From Chromatiales bacterium (GTDB taxonomy: Bacteria; Pseudomonadota; Gammaproteobacteria; Thiohalomonadales; Thiohalomonadaceae): 64,000 nucleotides of DNA. Position 1 is the first letter of the stretch. Each line of letters starts with the position of its first letter. The stretch covers positions 1-64,000 of the forward strand of contig QKFD01000073.1 of the NCBI GenBank assembly GCA_003251535.1, read 5' to 3'. Shown here piece after piece: positions 45,836 to 54,691 of this stretch. The position numbers and the translations under genes are program-made. The notes below the pieces were generated by a model, which worked only from the letters and a program-made list of their open reading frames with translations, ran no database searches and was not told the origin of the DNA.

Positions 45836-46381
45836 TCAACCGCCCCAGACGTAGCCCCAGTTGTCGGCGCCAGCGGCCCAGTACTGGCCATCAACCCACG
45901 CGCCACCGGAGAAGACGAGATCATCGATGTAAGAGGCATTCATAGCGCCAGAGACGCTATAGCTCTCGAACTCCACGGTGTGGTCAGTGCCATCAAGGGT
46001 GTAGACGATGGGACCGTTGACGCTATCCAGCGTGTAGCTGAATGAGGTATAGCCGATCAGCTCCACCTGTACCCGCACAGTGCCGTTGGAGGAGAGGCCC
46101 GGCGTAGTGGAGTAGTTGTTGAAGGTGATGTCGGCCATCATGGTCACGGCGCCCGTGTTCTGGTTATAGCCAGTCTCACAGTCGTAAACACTAATGGTAG
46201 CCGTACCGGAGACCGGCCCCGGCACCGCGCCGTAGGAGGTAGCGTCACAACTCTGCGTCTGGATCCGATTGGCCTCGCCGACGGCAATGGACCCCAGCAC
46301 ATCGCCCAAGGAAGCGGCGCCAGCATAGGGGGCGATGACCAGCGCGCCGGTCAGCGCGACAGCCTTAAGAAAACGTTTCAT
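45836..46381 (-). CDS. Small secreted protein of unknown function between ffh and rpsP
   Basis: The 181-residue protein has a clear signal peptide (LKAVALTGALVIAPYAGAAS, cleavage near residue 23). The mature part is acidic and rich in Gly, Ser, Thr, Tyr and beta-branched residues (ATISVYDCETGYNQNTGAVT, DITFNNYSTTPGLSSNG, and the end DNWGYVWGG). Two Cys residues could form a disulphide. The composition fits a beta-rich exported protein. I do not recognise a family. Its position breaks the usual ffh-rpsP neighbourhood and it is bounded by hairpins on both sides, which suggests an independently transcribed insertion. Confidence 0.7.
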   Translation of the reverse strand: MKRFLKAVALTGALVIAPYAGAASLGDVLGSIAVGEANRIQTQSCDATSYGAVPGPVSGTATISVYDCETGYNQNTGAVTMMADITFNNYSTTPGLSSNGTVRVQVELIGYTSFSYTLDSVNGPIVYTLDGTDHTVEFESYSVSGAMNASYIDDLVFSGGAWVDGQYWAAGADNWGYVWGG

Positions 46382-46424
46382 CCCGAATCTCTCCCGTTGG
46401 TTTCAAGTTTACGGCCTTGAGTAG

Positions 46425-46443
46425 ACGCCCCGCGAAAGGGCGT
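46425..46443 (-). terminator. Weak hairpin after ffh
   Basis: ACGCCC and GGGCGT pair over 6 bp around a 7-base loop, 19 bases past the ffh stop. No T run on the minus strand, so the terminator call is weak. Confidence 0.3.
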
Positions 46444-46462
46444 ACCAGCTTAGCAAAATTGA

Positions 46463-47818
46463 TCAAAAACCGATGCCTGGAGGCAGCCGCCCTTTTAGGG
46501 AGCGCATCAGTTTAGCGACCCCCCCCTTAGTGGAGAACTTCTTCATCATGGTCTGCATATCTTTGAACTGCTTCAACACACGGTTGACATCCTGCACCTG
46601 AGTGCCTGAACCGGCAGCGATGCGCCGACGCCGGGAGCCGTTGATGATCTCCGGTTTGCGCCGCTCGGTCGGGGTCATGGAGTCGATAATGGCCGAGATG
46701 CGTCGCATCTCCTTATCTCCCTGGACCATCTTGTCGTCGCCGATCTGGCCCATCCCCGGCAGCTTGTCGGCAAAGGCGGAGATCCCGCCCATCCCTTGAA
46801 ACTGGCTCAGTTGGTCGCGGAAGTCCTGGAGGTCGAACCCCTTGCCCTTGGTGACCTTTTTCGCCAGCTTCTCCGCCTGCTCGCGGTCAACCCGCCGCTG
46901 CACCTCCTCCACCAGGGTGAGGACATCCCCCATGCCGAGGATGCGCGAGGCGATGCGATCGGGGAAGAACGGCTCCAGCGCGCTGCTCTTCTCGCCCATC
47001 CCCAGGAATTTGATGGGGCGACCGGTAATATGGCGCACCGAGAGGGCGGCCCCCCCACGGGCGTCACCATCGGCCTTGGTGAGCACCACACCGGTGAGCG
47101 GCAGCGCCTCACCAAAGGCGCGGGCGGTGTTGGCGGCATCCTGACCGGTCATGCTATCGACCACAAACAGGGTCTCGGTGGGCTCAATGGCCTCATGGAC
47201 CCGCCGGATCTCATCCATCATCTCCTGATCGATGTGAAGCCGGCCGGCGGTATCGATAATGACTACATCGAGGTAGCGATTGCGGGCCTCATCCACGGCG
47301 CGACGGGCGATGCTCACCGGGTCCTGGGAGGGGTCGCTCGGCTGGAACTCCACCCCCACCTCTCGGGCCAAGGTGGCGAGCTGGTCAATGGCGGCCGGGC
47401 GGTAGACGTCGGCCGAGGTGACCAGCACTGACTTCTTATGCCGCTCCTTGAGGAAGCGGGCCAGCTTACCGACGGTGGTGGTCTTACCAGAGCCCTGGAG
47501 GCCGGCCATCAGGATCACGACCGGCGGGCGGGCGTTGAGTTGCAGCCCCTCGGCCTCCCCCATCAGCGCCACCAGCTCGTCATGTACGATCTTCACCAGC
47601 GCCTGGCCCGGGGTGAGGCTCTTCAGCACCTCCTGCCCAACGGCGCGCTCCCGTACATGGTCGATAAATTCACGCACCACCGGCAGCGCTACGTCCGCCT
47701 CCAGCAGCGCCATGCGCACCTCACGCAGGGTCTCCTTGACGTTCTCTTCGGTGAGGCGGCCGGAACCACGTAAGCGATTCAGGGATTGGGTAAGTCGTTC
47801 AGTGAGTCCGTCGAACAT
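46463..47818 (-). CDS. ffh: Signal recognition particle protein Ffh
   Basis: The 451-residue protein has the N domain (MFDGLTERLTQSLNRLRG), the G domain with GLQGSGKTTTVGKLA, DTAGRLHID and TKADGDARGG, and the Met-rich M domain (KQFKDMQTMMKKFS, RRRRIAAGSGTQV), which binds 4.5S RNA. It targets membrane proteins co-translationally. It is divergent from ypjD through the MBL gene's region, matching the ffh/ypjD neighbourhood of many gammaproteobacteria. Confidence 0.97.
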   Translation of the reverse strand: MFDGLTERLTQSLNRLRGSGRLTEENVKETLREVRMALLEADVALPVVREFIDHVRERAVGQEVLKSLTPGQALVKIVHDELVALMGEAEGLQLNARPPVVILMAGLQGSGKTTTVGKLARFLKERHKKSVLVTSADVYRPAAIDQLATLAREVGVEFQPSDPSQDPVSIARRAVDEARNRYLDVVIIDTAGRLHIDQEMMDEIRRVHEAIEPTETLFVVDSMTGQDAANTARAFGEALPLTGVVLTKADGDARGGAALSVRHITGRPIKFLGMGEKSSALEPFFPDRIASRILGMGDVLTLVEEVQRRVDREQAEKLAKKVTKGKGFDLQDFRDQLSQFQGMGGISAFADKLPGMGQIGDDKMVQGDKEMRRISAIIDSMTPTERRKPEIINGSRRRRIAAGSGTQVQDVNRVLKQFKDMQTMMKKFSTKGGVAKLMRSLKGRLPPGIGF

Positions 47819-47890
47819 CGTTTTTCCGCAGGGCTGACGTAGGGTGGCGAGGCCGGCGCTATAGAGAGCGGGCGCTCAAGAGTGGGGGGA

Positions 47891-48679
47891 TTATAACGGG
47901 AAGCGAAACACCTCGCCGCCAGTCAAGTGGCCGATACGCTCCCCCAGTAGCTCACGGCACTCGGTAAAGATCTTCTCCGCTTCGCCCGGCTTGGCGTGGG
48001 TCAAGTAGATGAGCGGGCGGTGCTCCAGCTTGGCCAGATCGGCGGCCAGCAGGGTTGGGCAGTAGTGACGTGCGAGGCGGCATAGCTCCAATTCAGAGTT
48101 GGAGAAGGCCGACTCCACGATCAACAGGTCCAGCCGGTCACCGCGGTTCAGCTCCTGCCAAAAGCTATCGTTGGTGGTGGTATCAGAGCTGAAGGCAAAG
48201 ACGCCGCCGGGGCCGGTGACCCGATAGCCAACGGTAGGAACGATATGGTTGACCCGCACCATTTCCAACCGCCGCCGCCCCAAAATCACCTGCTCCCCAG
48301 GGGCCATGGGCAGCAACCGCAGTACCGGCTGCTCCGGGTGGGGGAGCCGGGTAAAGTCAGGCCAGATCACATTGTTGAAGATGTGATCCTTGAGCGCTTG
48401 CAGGGTGCGCTCCTCGGCATGGACATGGATCGGCTCGGCCAGGGCGTCGAATACGGTGTCCACCAGCAGCGGGATGGTGTGGATGTGATCGAGGTGGGAG
48501 TGGGTCAGAAAAATGTGCCGGATCCGCTCCAGCTCCGCCAGCGTCAGATCCCCTACCCCACTCCCCGCGTCGATCAGGATCTCGCCATCAAGCAGAAACG
48601 AGGTGGTGCGATGACCGTTGCCAATGCCCCCACTACAACCCAACACTCGCAACTCCATCGTCTCGCCCACTGGAGCCAT
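47891..48679 (-). CDS. MBL-fold metallohydrolase, cAMP phosphodiesterase class-II-like
   Basis: The 262-residue protein is a metallo-beta-lactamase fold enzyme. It shows the zinc motif LTHSHLDHIHTIP, AFSSDTTTNDSFW and a late Tx HAKPGEAEKI. MELRVLGCSGGIGNG at the N-terminus is typical of the class II cyclic-nucleotide phosphodiesterase-like group. A second in-frame start at 48658 would begin exactly at MELRV; the one at 48679 has GGAG ten bases upstream. The substrate is not known, and other phosphodiesterase activities are possible. Confidence 0.78.
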   Translation of the reverse strand: MAPVGETMELRVLGCSGGIGNGHRTTSFLLDGEILIDAGSGVGDLTLAELERIRHIFLTHSHLDHIHTIPLLVDTVFDALAEPIHVHAEERTLQALKDHIFNNVIWPDFTRLPHPEQPVLRLLPMAPGEQVILGRRRLEMVRVNHIVPTVGYRVTGPGGVFAFSSDTTTNDSFWQELNRGDRLDLLIVESAFSNSELELCRLARHYCPTLLAADLAKLEHRPLIYLTHAKPGEAEKIFTECRELLGERIGHLTGGEVFRFPL

Positions 48680-48751
48680 GCCCCGGTATCTCCAAGCAAT
48701 AAGGTTCGGTATACACTGCGCCGACGGCCCCGGGGCCCCGGCCCAACCGTG

Positions 48752-48811
48752 ACCATTTTATTTCACACCAAAATGGACCAGCCGGCACCCCAGGAAATGG
48801 TAAAAAATGGT
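48752..48811. repeat. Four AAATGG-type elements in the gap before ypjD
   Basis: ACCATTTTA (inverted), CAAAATGGA, GAAATGGT and AAAATGGT occur within 60 bases, and the first two form an inverted repeat with 7-base arms (CCATTTT / AAAATGG). The gene-free stretch 48680-49085 holds no convincing ORF, and I see no other feature in it. These copies could be operator sites. Confidence 0.35.
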
Positions 48812-49085
48812 GCAATAGGGCAACAACCGCCCCATTCCGCCCCCTCCGGCACGGCAGGCCCTTCCGGCCCCTAGCCCAGCTATGCGAACATGTTCCGCGA
48901 ATGGGACCAATTCATCTTGGAACCCGCGGCAACTCAGTACAGGGATGGCGGCCAGCACGGACTATGGTTGCAGCTCCGCACCCCACCGGCCCCACTCAGC
49001 TGGTTGCCCGCCCCCAACAGCGTCGATGAATCCAGCAACATTGCTTCCACTGTGAGCAGCGATTCACCTGAGGATCCCAGTTTCA

Positions 49086-49892
49086 ATGCAATCCATCGCC
49101 GTCGTCATCCTCCTTTTGCTTTATGGCGCGAGCGCCCTGCTGTTGGCACGTCGCCTCACCCATGGCACCGCGGCGCTCAGCGAATCCAACCGCTTGCCGC
49201 TGTTACTCGGCACCCTGGGCGCTGCCCTGCACGCCCTCCTGCTCTATGAGGCAGTGGTACTGCCCGGTGGCCTCAGTCTGGGTTTCTTCAACGTCCTCTC
49301 CGTGGTGGCCTGGCTGATGACCACCATGGTGCTCGGCGCCAGCTGCTTCCGCCCGGTGGAGAACCTCGGTGTGGTGGTCCTGCCGGTGTCAGGTGTAATA
49401 GAGCTAGCCCGCTTGATACTGGGTACCCAGACGCTCCACCTTACCCTAACAAGTCCCGGGCTTGAGGCCCACGTCCTGCTCTCGCTGATCGCCTATAGCC
49501 TGCTGGGCATTGCCGCCGGCCAGGCGCTCCTCCTCTCGATACAGGACCGCCACCTGCGCAACCGCCAGCCTGGTGGCTTTATCCGCGCCCTGCCGCCGCT
49601 GGAGACCATGGAGTCGCTGCTCTTCGACATCATCGGCCTGGGGTGGCTGGTGTTGACCCTCTCCTTGGCCACCGGCACCCCCTTCCTGAAAGATATCTTC
49701 GGCCAGCACCTATTCCACAAAACGGTGCTCTCGGTGACGGGCTGGGTGGTGTTCGCGGTGCTATTGTGGGGACGTTGGCAGTTCGGCTGGCGTGGTCGCA
49801 CCGCCATCCGCTGGACCCTGGGAGGCTTCGGTGTGCTGATGATGGCCTATTTTGGCAGTAAAATGGTCTTAGAATTGATTTTGCGCCGCTGA
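49086..49892 (+). CDS. ypjD: Inner-membrane protein YpjD, cytochrome c assembly (CcsA/CcmC-like) family
   Basis: The 268-residue protein has about eight membrane helices (IAVVILLLLYGASALLLA at the start, LLALLLYEAVV-like, VLLSLIAYSLLGIAAGQALLL, LGWLVLTLSLATG) in the pattern of the CcsA/ResC-like family. The position next to ffh and in front of the CorC-type gene matches ypjD-yfjD. The biochemical role of YpjD is not established; it lacks a clear haem-handling WWD motif. Confidence 0.85.
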   Translation: MQSIAVVILLLLYGASALLLARRLTHGTAALSESNRLPLLLGTLGAALHALLLYEAVVLPGGLSLGFFNVLSVVAWLMTTMVLGASCFRPVENLGVVVLPVSGVIELARLILGTQTLHLTLTSPGLEAHVLLSLIAYSLLGIAAGQALLLSIQDRHLRNRQPGGFIRALPPLETMESLLFDIIGLGWLVLTLSLATGTPFLKDIFGQHLFHKTVLSVTGWVVFAVLLWGRWQFGWRGRTAIRWTLGGFGVLMMAYFGSKMVLELILRR

Positions 49893-50022
49893 GCCAACCC
49901 CAGACTATACCCCATGCCCCAGCCTACTCCTCCCCCCCCTGGCCCCGCCCACAGCAGGGATTTTTCTGCCTGCAACGGGTGCCTGGAGGGTGCCGGTCCC
50001 CCCAGTTGGATCCGACCCCGAC

Positions 50023-50052
50023 TTGACAGAAGTGGACCAAGGCCGGTAGTGA
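50023..50052 (+). promoter_or_regulatory. Candidate sigma70 promoter of the CorC-type gene
   Basis: A perfect TTGACA (50023-50028) is followed 18 bases later by TAGTGA (50047-50052), a poor -10. The start codon of the next gene is at 50084. Confidence 0.35.
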
Positions 50053-50083
50053 TAGGGCCAATTCAACTAGGTATCTACCCGCA

Positions 50084-51430
50084 TTGAGCATCACCCACGG
50101 CGAGCCGCCGCCTGTCGCCGGCCCTGAGCTGGAAGGGATCCCCAGCGATATCCCCCCCGAACTACTGCTGGGCGTTCTACTAGCCCTGATCCTGCTGTCT
50201 GCCTTTTTCTCCGGTTCGGAAACCAGCCTCATCAGTCTGAACCGCTACCGGCTGAAGCACCTGGCCCGCAACGGCCACCATGGGGCAGAGCGCGCCCTGG
50301 CGCTGCTAGAGCGACCCGATCGCCTCATCGGGCTCATCCTGCTGGGCAACAACTTCGTCAATATCCTCGCCTCCTCCCTCGCTACCGTACTGGCGGTTCA
50401 GCTCCTGGGAGATGCTGGGATCGCCATCGGCGCCGGCATCCTGACCGTGGTGGTTTTGGTCTTTGCTGAAGTGGCCCCAAAGACCTTGGCGGCACTCCAT
50501 CCAGAGCGGTTCGCCTTTCCCGCCAGTTTTGTCCTCAGCCTGTTGATGCGCGTCACCTGGCCACTGGTGTGGGCCCTCAACGCCATCAGCAATACCCTGC
50601 TGCGCCTCCTCGGGGTGCGCCCAGGTGAAGGGGGGATGCAGCCGCTCAGCCGAGAGGAGTTGCGCTCGGTGGTGAATGAAGGGGGGGCGCTCATCCCGCA
50701 GCGCCACCAGCAGATGCTGCTATCGATCCTCGACCTGGAGAAGGTGACGGTAGAGGACATCATGATCCCACGCAACGAGATCGTCGGTATCGATCTGGAG
50801 CAGGATTGGGATGACATTATCAAGCAGCTGGCCACCACCCAGCACACCCGCCTGCCCATCTTCCGCAGTGATATCGACAACGTGGTGGGGCTCCTCCACG
50901 TCCGTAACCTGCTTGGCCCCCTGCGCCGCGGCGAGCTATCCCGCGAGCATCTGATGGAGGTGATACGGGAGCCCTATTTCATCCCTGAGGCGACCCCCCT
51001 CAACCATCAGTTGATGCAGTTTCAGCAGCAGCGCCGCCGCATCGGTCTGGTCGTCAACGAGTATGGCGACATCCGCGGCCTGGTGACGCTCGATGACATC
51101 CTGGAGGAGATCGTCGGCGAATTCACCACCGATCCGGCGTCCCGTAGCCGGATCCTAGTCCCCCAAGGGGACGGCACCTATCTGGTGGATGGGGCCACCT
51201 CCATTCGGGAACTCAATCGGCTCCTGGAGTGGCAGCTCCCCACCGCCGGCGCCAAGACCCTCAATGGGTTGATCACCGAGTACCTGGAGAGCATCCCAGA
51301 ACCGGGAACCAGTATCCTACTGAGGGGCTATCCAGTGGAGATAGTGCAAGTGAGTGGTAACACCGTAAAGACCGCCCGCATCGATCCCACCTTCCAACCG
51401 CGGAGCCCTAACGAGGTCAGAGAAGCGTGA
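50084..51430 (+). CDS. CNNM/CorC-type transporter with CBS domains (YfjD-like)
   Basis: The 448-residue protein has a DUF21/CNNM membrane domain (about residues 25-200, with SAFFSGSETSLISLNRYRL and VVLVFAEVAPKTLAALHPERF), a CBS pair (about 215-340, with IMIPRNEIVGIDLEQDW and LVVNEYGDIRGLVTLDDILEEIVGE in two conserved blocks) and a CorC_HlyC C-terminal domain. It may move Mg2+ or other divalent ions. The first codon is a TTG at 50084 with no good Shine-Dalgarno, so the exact start is uncertain. Confidence 0.85.
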   Translation: MSITHGEPPPVAGPELEGIPSDIPPELLLGVLLALILLSAFFSGSETSLISLNRYRLKHLARNGHHGAERALALLERPDRLIGLILLGNNFVNILASSLATVLAVQLLGDAGIAIGAGILTVVVLVFAEVAPKTLAALHPERFAFPASFVLSLLMRVTWPLVWALNAISNTLLRLLGVRPGEGGMQPLSREELRSVVNEGGALIPQRHQQMLLSILDLEKVTVEDIMIPRNEIVGIDLEQDWDDIIKQLATTQHTRLPIFRSDIDNVVGLLHVRNLLGPLRRGELSREHLMEVIREPYFIPEATPLNHQLMQFQQQRRRIGLVVNEYGDIRGLVTLDDILEEIVGEFTTDPASRSRILVPQGDGTYLVDGATSIRELNRLLEWQLPTAGAKTLNGLITEYLESIPEPGTSILLRGYPVEIVQVSGNTVKTARIDPTFQPRSPNEVREA

Positions 51431-51504
51431 CCTGAAACCGTTTTCTGCGACAAGGTGCCGCCGTCGGCGGATAAAAGGTTGTACAATGCCGTCCTCAACG
51501 CCCT

Positions 51505-51510
51505 TATAAT
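51505..51510 (+). promoter_or_regulatory. Perfect -10 hexamer before the FHA gene
   Basis: TATAAT lies 34 bases before the GTG at 51545. No good -35 hexamer is at 16-18 bases; TTGTAC at 51479 is 20 bases away. Confidence 0.4.
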
Positions 51511-51544
51511 CTGCGCACACAAGGGGTTATTGGAGAAAGCTCAA

Positions 51545-52231
51545 GTGTTCAGGCTCGTGCTGTCGTTTAAGGGGATGGAGCTGAAAAGCATCCCGCTCGC
51601 GCCGGGCTCCCTGCTCGTGGGCAGCGATCCGGAATGTGACATCCATGTCGACAGCTTGGCCCTTCAGCCGCGCCACACTATTGTGCTGGTGACGGAAGAG
51701 GGGGTTGCAGTCCGCGATCTCGCCCCTCAAGAAGGGACCTTTGTTAATGAAGAGCGGGTGACGGGTGAAAAAGCCCTCAAGCCCGGCGACATTATCCGCA
51801 TCGGCAAACACCATCTACAGCTGGAAGAGGGGGAGCATTTCGAGGCAGACCCCGAACCGGAGCCAGTGGCAGCACCGCCCCCGGCGGCGGAGGCAACAGC
51901 CGCTGAGGCCTCGGATGAGCTGCCAGAGCCCCCGCCCGATGCCGATGTACCGGAGGCGCAGGCCCAACGTAAGTCGGCCTGGCTACAGATCATCACCGGG
52001 CAGAATGTTGGCAAAACCATCAGTCTCAACCGCAAGCTGACCAATCTCGGTAAGCCTGGGGTGCAGACGGCGGTGATCGCCCACCGTAATGAGGGTTTCT
52101 TCCTCTCCCATCTGGAGGGCGAGCACTCACCCAAGGTGGGCGGCGTCTCCATAGGCGACAAGAGTTGGGTCTTGACTGATGGCGACATCATTCAGATAGG
52201 TAACGTCAAGATGCAGTTCTACCTGCAATAG
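51545..52231 (+). CDS. Protein with one or two FHA domains
   Basis: The 228-residue protein has an N-terminal FHA domain (residues about 1-95, with LLVGSDPECDIHVDSLALQPRH and LAPQEGTFVNEERV in separate blocks), an Ala/Glu/Pro-rich linker (about 100-145) and a second FHA-like domain (about 150-228, with LGKPGVQTAVIAHRNEGFF and GDIIQIGNVKMQF). FHA domains bind phosphothreonine peptides. Some usual FHA Arg/Ser positions differ, so binding may be altered. The GTG at 51545 has GGAG nine bases upstream; an ATG at 51455 in frame would add 30 unlikely residues. It is followed 11 bases later by a PilZ gene. No Ser/Thr kinase is in the window. Confidence 0.78.
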   Translation: MFRLVLSFKGMELKSIPLAPGSLLVGSDPECDIHVDSLALQPRHTIVLVTEEGVAVRDLAPQEGTFVNEERVTGEKALKPGDIIRIGKHHLQLEEGEHFEADPEPEPVAAPPPAAEATAAEASDELPEPPPDADVPEAQAQRKSAWLQIITGQNVGKTISLNRKLTNLGKPGVQTAVIAHRNEGFFLSHLEGEHSPKVGGVSIGDKSWVLTDGDIIQIGNVKMQFYLQ

Positions 52232-52242
52232 GTGGCCTGCCG

Positions 52243-52629
52243 ATGAACCTCCCACCGGATCAGGAAAAGCGGCGCTTCATTCGCATCCCATTTGACGGTG
52301 TTGCGCGGCTGCACTGCGGTGGGAGTACCTTTGATTCAACGCTAGTAGATGTATCGCTCAAGGGCGCGCTCTTTGCCCGACCCGCTGGTTGGGACGATAC
52401 CGCCGCCGCCGCGGGCTGTAGCCTAGAGCTGCTGCTGGGTCAGGGTGACGTGGTGATCTCCATGACGGGTGGGGTCGCCCACACCAGCGGCAACTACATC
52501 GGCTTCCGGTGCGATCACATCGAGTTGGAGAGCATCGCCCACCTGCGGCGCCTGCTGGAGCTGAATCTTGGCGATCCACAGCTACTGGAGCGGGACCTGA
52601 TCGAACTGGCTGGTGGTGGCGAGCGCTGA
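52243..52629 (+). CDS. PilZ domain protein
   Basis: The 128-residue protein is a stand-alone PilZ domain. The c-di-GMP binding residues appear as RRFIRIPF near the N-terminus and DVSLKGA about 28 residues later, matching RxxxR and D/NxSxxG. It therefore probably binds c-di-GMP. It follows the FHA gene by 11 bases, so the two are likely co-transcribed. Confidence 0.88.
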   Translation: MNLPPDQEKRRFIRIPFDGVARLHCGGSTFDSTLVDVSLKGALFARPAGWDDTAAAAGCSLELLLGQGDVVISMTGGVAHTSGNYIGFRCDHIELESIAHLRRLLELNLGDPQLLERDLIELAGGGER

Positions 52630-52638
52630 CGCGCTCCT

Positions 52639-54003
52639 TCACAGCGCCGCCAGCGCCTCCGCCAACCGCTTAACCGGCGTCACCTCTAGCCCTGCCACGG
52701 CGCCCCGCTTAGGGGCATTGGCGGCAGGCACCACCGCCCGCGTGAAGCCGTGTTTGGCGGCGTCCTTGAGTCGCTCTATGCCGTTTGGCACGGGCCTGAT
52801 CTCACCGGCCAGCCCCACCTCGCCAAACACCACCAGACCCGAAGGCAGCGCACGACTACGCAGGCTGGAGAGCACCGCCAGCAACACCGCCAGGTCCACC
52901 CCAGTCTCGGCCACCCGCATTCCCCCCACGACATTGACGAATACATCTTGGTCATAGGTGGGAACCCCGCCGTGGCGATGCAGGACCGCCAACAACATCG
53001 CTAAGCGGTTCTGGTCCAGCCCTAAGGTCACCCGGCGTGGGTTGTTGAGGTGGCTCTCATCCACCAACGCCTGCACCTCCACCAGCAGTGGCCGGCTCCC
53101 CTCCAAGGTCACCATCACCACGCTGCCGGGTACCGGCTCTTCGTGGCCCGAGAGGAAGATGGCCGAGGGGTTGGAGATCTCCTTCAGCCCCTTGTCGGTC
53201 ATGGCAAAAACCGCCAGCTCATTGACCGCGCCGTAGCGATTTTTGAAGGCCCGCACCACCCGAAAGCGGCTCCCTGGATCCCCCTCAAAGTAGAGCACGG
53301 TGTCCACCATGTGCTCCAACACCCGCGGCCCGGCCAGTTGCCCCTCCTTGGTGACGTGGCCGACTAAAAATAGCGAGGTGCCGCTGGCCTTGGCAAAACG
53401 GGTGAGCTGGGCGGCGCTCTCCCGCACCTGGGCCACAGAGCCGGGGGCCGACTGCAACTCGGCGGTGAAGATGGTCTGAATGGAGTCCACCACCAACACC
53501 CGTGGCCGCTCGCTAGTGGCCGCTTCGATGATGCGCTCCACATTGGTCTCCGCCAGCAGACGCACCTCACCGGCCTGGAGGCCTAGGCGGTGGGCCCGCA
53601 GACTCACCTGTTGCGGCGACTCCTCCCCCGTGACATAGAGACAGCTCGACCCTCGGGCGAGACGTGTGCTGGTCTGTAGCAGCAGGGTCGATTTGCCGAT
53701 CCCTGGATCACCCCCCAGCAGCACCACCGAACCGGGTACCAAACCGCCCCCCAACACCCGATCAAACTCGTCGCTCCCGGAGGGAAAACGGACCACCTCA
53801 TCGGGCGCCACCTCCGCCAGGGGTTGCACCCCCAGCTGGCCTGCTACCCCGGCAAAGCCGCCGAACCGCCCACCGCTCTTCGCCGGCTCCGGCCGCGACT
53901 CGACGATGGTGTTCCAAGCAGCGCAATCGGGGCACTGCCCGGCCCACTTGGTGAGCTGGGTGCCACAGGCGTTACAGACGTAGGTTGCCTTAACCTTGGC
54001 CAC
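52639..54003 (-). CDS. radA: DNA repair protein RadA
   Basis: The 454-residue protein has the N-terminal zinc finger (CNACGTQLTKWAGQCPDC), the RecA-like core with GGDPGIGKSTLL, the KNRYGAVNELAVF variant of the KNRFG motif, and a Lon-like C-terminal domain (VFGEVGLAGEIRPV). It acts in branch migration and recombination repair. It is the last gene of the minus-strand run that starts at rpsF. Confidence 0.96.
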   Translation of the reverse strand: MAKVKATYVCNACGTQLTKWAGQCPDCAAWNTIVESRPEPAKSGGRFGGFAGVAGQLGVQPLAEVAPDEVVRFPSGSDEFDRVLGGGLVPGSVVLLGGDPGIGKSTLLLQTSTRLARGSSCLYVTGEESPQQVSLRAHRLGLQAGEVRLLAETNVERIIEAATSERPRVLVVDSIQTIFTAELQSAPGSVAQVRESAAQLTRFAKASGTSLFLVGHVTKEGQLAGPRVLEHMVDTVLYFEGDPGSRFRVVRAFKNRYGAVNELAVFAMTDKGLKEISNPSAIFLSGHEEPVPGSVVMVTLEGSRPLLVEVQALVDESHLNNPRRVTLGLDQNRLAMLLAVLHRHGGVPTYDQDVFVNVVGGMRVAETGVDLAVLLAVLSSLRSRALPSGLVVFGEVGLAGEIRPVPNGIERLKDAAKHGFTRAVVPAANAPKRGAVAGLEVTPVKRLAEALAAL

Positions 54004-54006
54004 GCC

Positions 54007-54225
54007 CTACTCCTGATCATCCTGTTCTGGGAGATCGGGGCGCCCTGGACGCCGCCCCTCTCCCCCCTGCACCAGGCGCCAGAGGAGCCAGGCCAACAGC
54101 GCCATCGGCAGCAGAACCAATACCAACACCCGCACGCCAGGGTTGCCGCCATCTAAGGTGCAGCCGGAGAGCAGCGGGAGTAGCAGCAGTGAGGCGAGAA
54201 AATAGGGAGGTATAGCAGGGCTCAT
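54007..54225 (-). CDS. Small lipoprotein or membrane protein, unknown
   Basis: The 72-residue protein has an N-terminal hydrophobic stretch ending in LLPLLSGC, a plausible lipobox, then a second helix (LVLVLLPMALLAWLLWRLV) and a charged tail (DLPEQDDQE). It lies three bases upstream of radA on the same strand, so it is likely co-transcribed. No family recognised. Confidence 0.55.
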   Translation of the reverse strand: MSPAIPPYFLASLLLLPLLSGCTLDGGNPGVRVLVLVLLPMALLAWLLWRLVQGGEGRRPGRPDLPEQDDQE

Positions 54226-54236
54226 GGCATCACGAC

Positions 54237-54638
54237 CTATGGCAAGAGTTGGGCTAGGGCTTGGCGGGTGGTGGCATTGATAGGCAGCGTCGAGAACTCA
54301 TCGAAGCGGACCCAACGCGCCTCTGCGGCATCATCCCCGGCCTGTGGCGTCCCCGCCAGATAGTCGGCGGCGAAATCCAGCACCACATAGTGGTAGCGCA
54401 GCTGCCCGCTGGGGTCGTGTTCGATGTGCTCAAAGTGGTAGAGCAGCGGCCCAATCCGTGCCTGCACCCCAGTCTCCTCCAACAGCTCCCGCGCCGCGGC
54501 GACGGCGAGCGGCTCTCCTGGTTGGACTCGGCCCCCTGGAATGGCCCACTCCCCGCGGTGGGGTGGACGGGCACGCCGCACCAGCAGGACGGCGCCGTCA
54601 CGCACTAAGATGGCCCCTACCCCCACCTGCGGAAACAC
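54237..54638 (-). CDS. NUDIX hydrolase
   Basis: The 133-residue protein has a complete Nudix box (GGRVQPGEPLAVAAARELLEETG in two parts: GGRVQPGEP and RELLEETG), preceded by AILVRDGAVLLVRRA. It is likely to hydrolyse a nucleoside diphosphate derivative; the RPPHRGEWAIPGG region is like ADP-ribose or NADH pyrophosphatase-type family members. The start is GTG at 54638. It lies 53 bases downstream of alr. Confidence 0.88.
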   Translation of the reverse strand: MFPQVGVGAILVRDGAVLLVRRARPPHRGEWAIPGGRVQPGEPLAVAAARELLEETGVQARIGPLLYHFEHIEHDPSGQLRYHYVVLDFAADYLAGTPQAGDDAAEARWVRFDEFSTLPINATTRQALAQLLP

Positions 54639-54691
54639 GGCTCAACCCCAGGCGTCACGGCGAGCCGTGTCGGAGGTGATTAGGGTCGTTC

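Noticed and set aside
48890-49249. Plus-strand frame in the gap before ypjD
   Set aside because: It overlaps ypjD, has no Shine-Dalgarno and no protein-like pattern.
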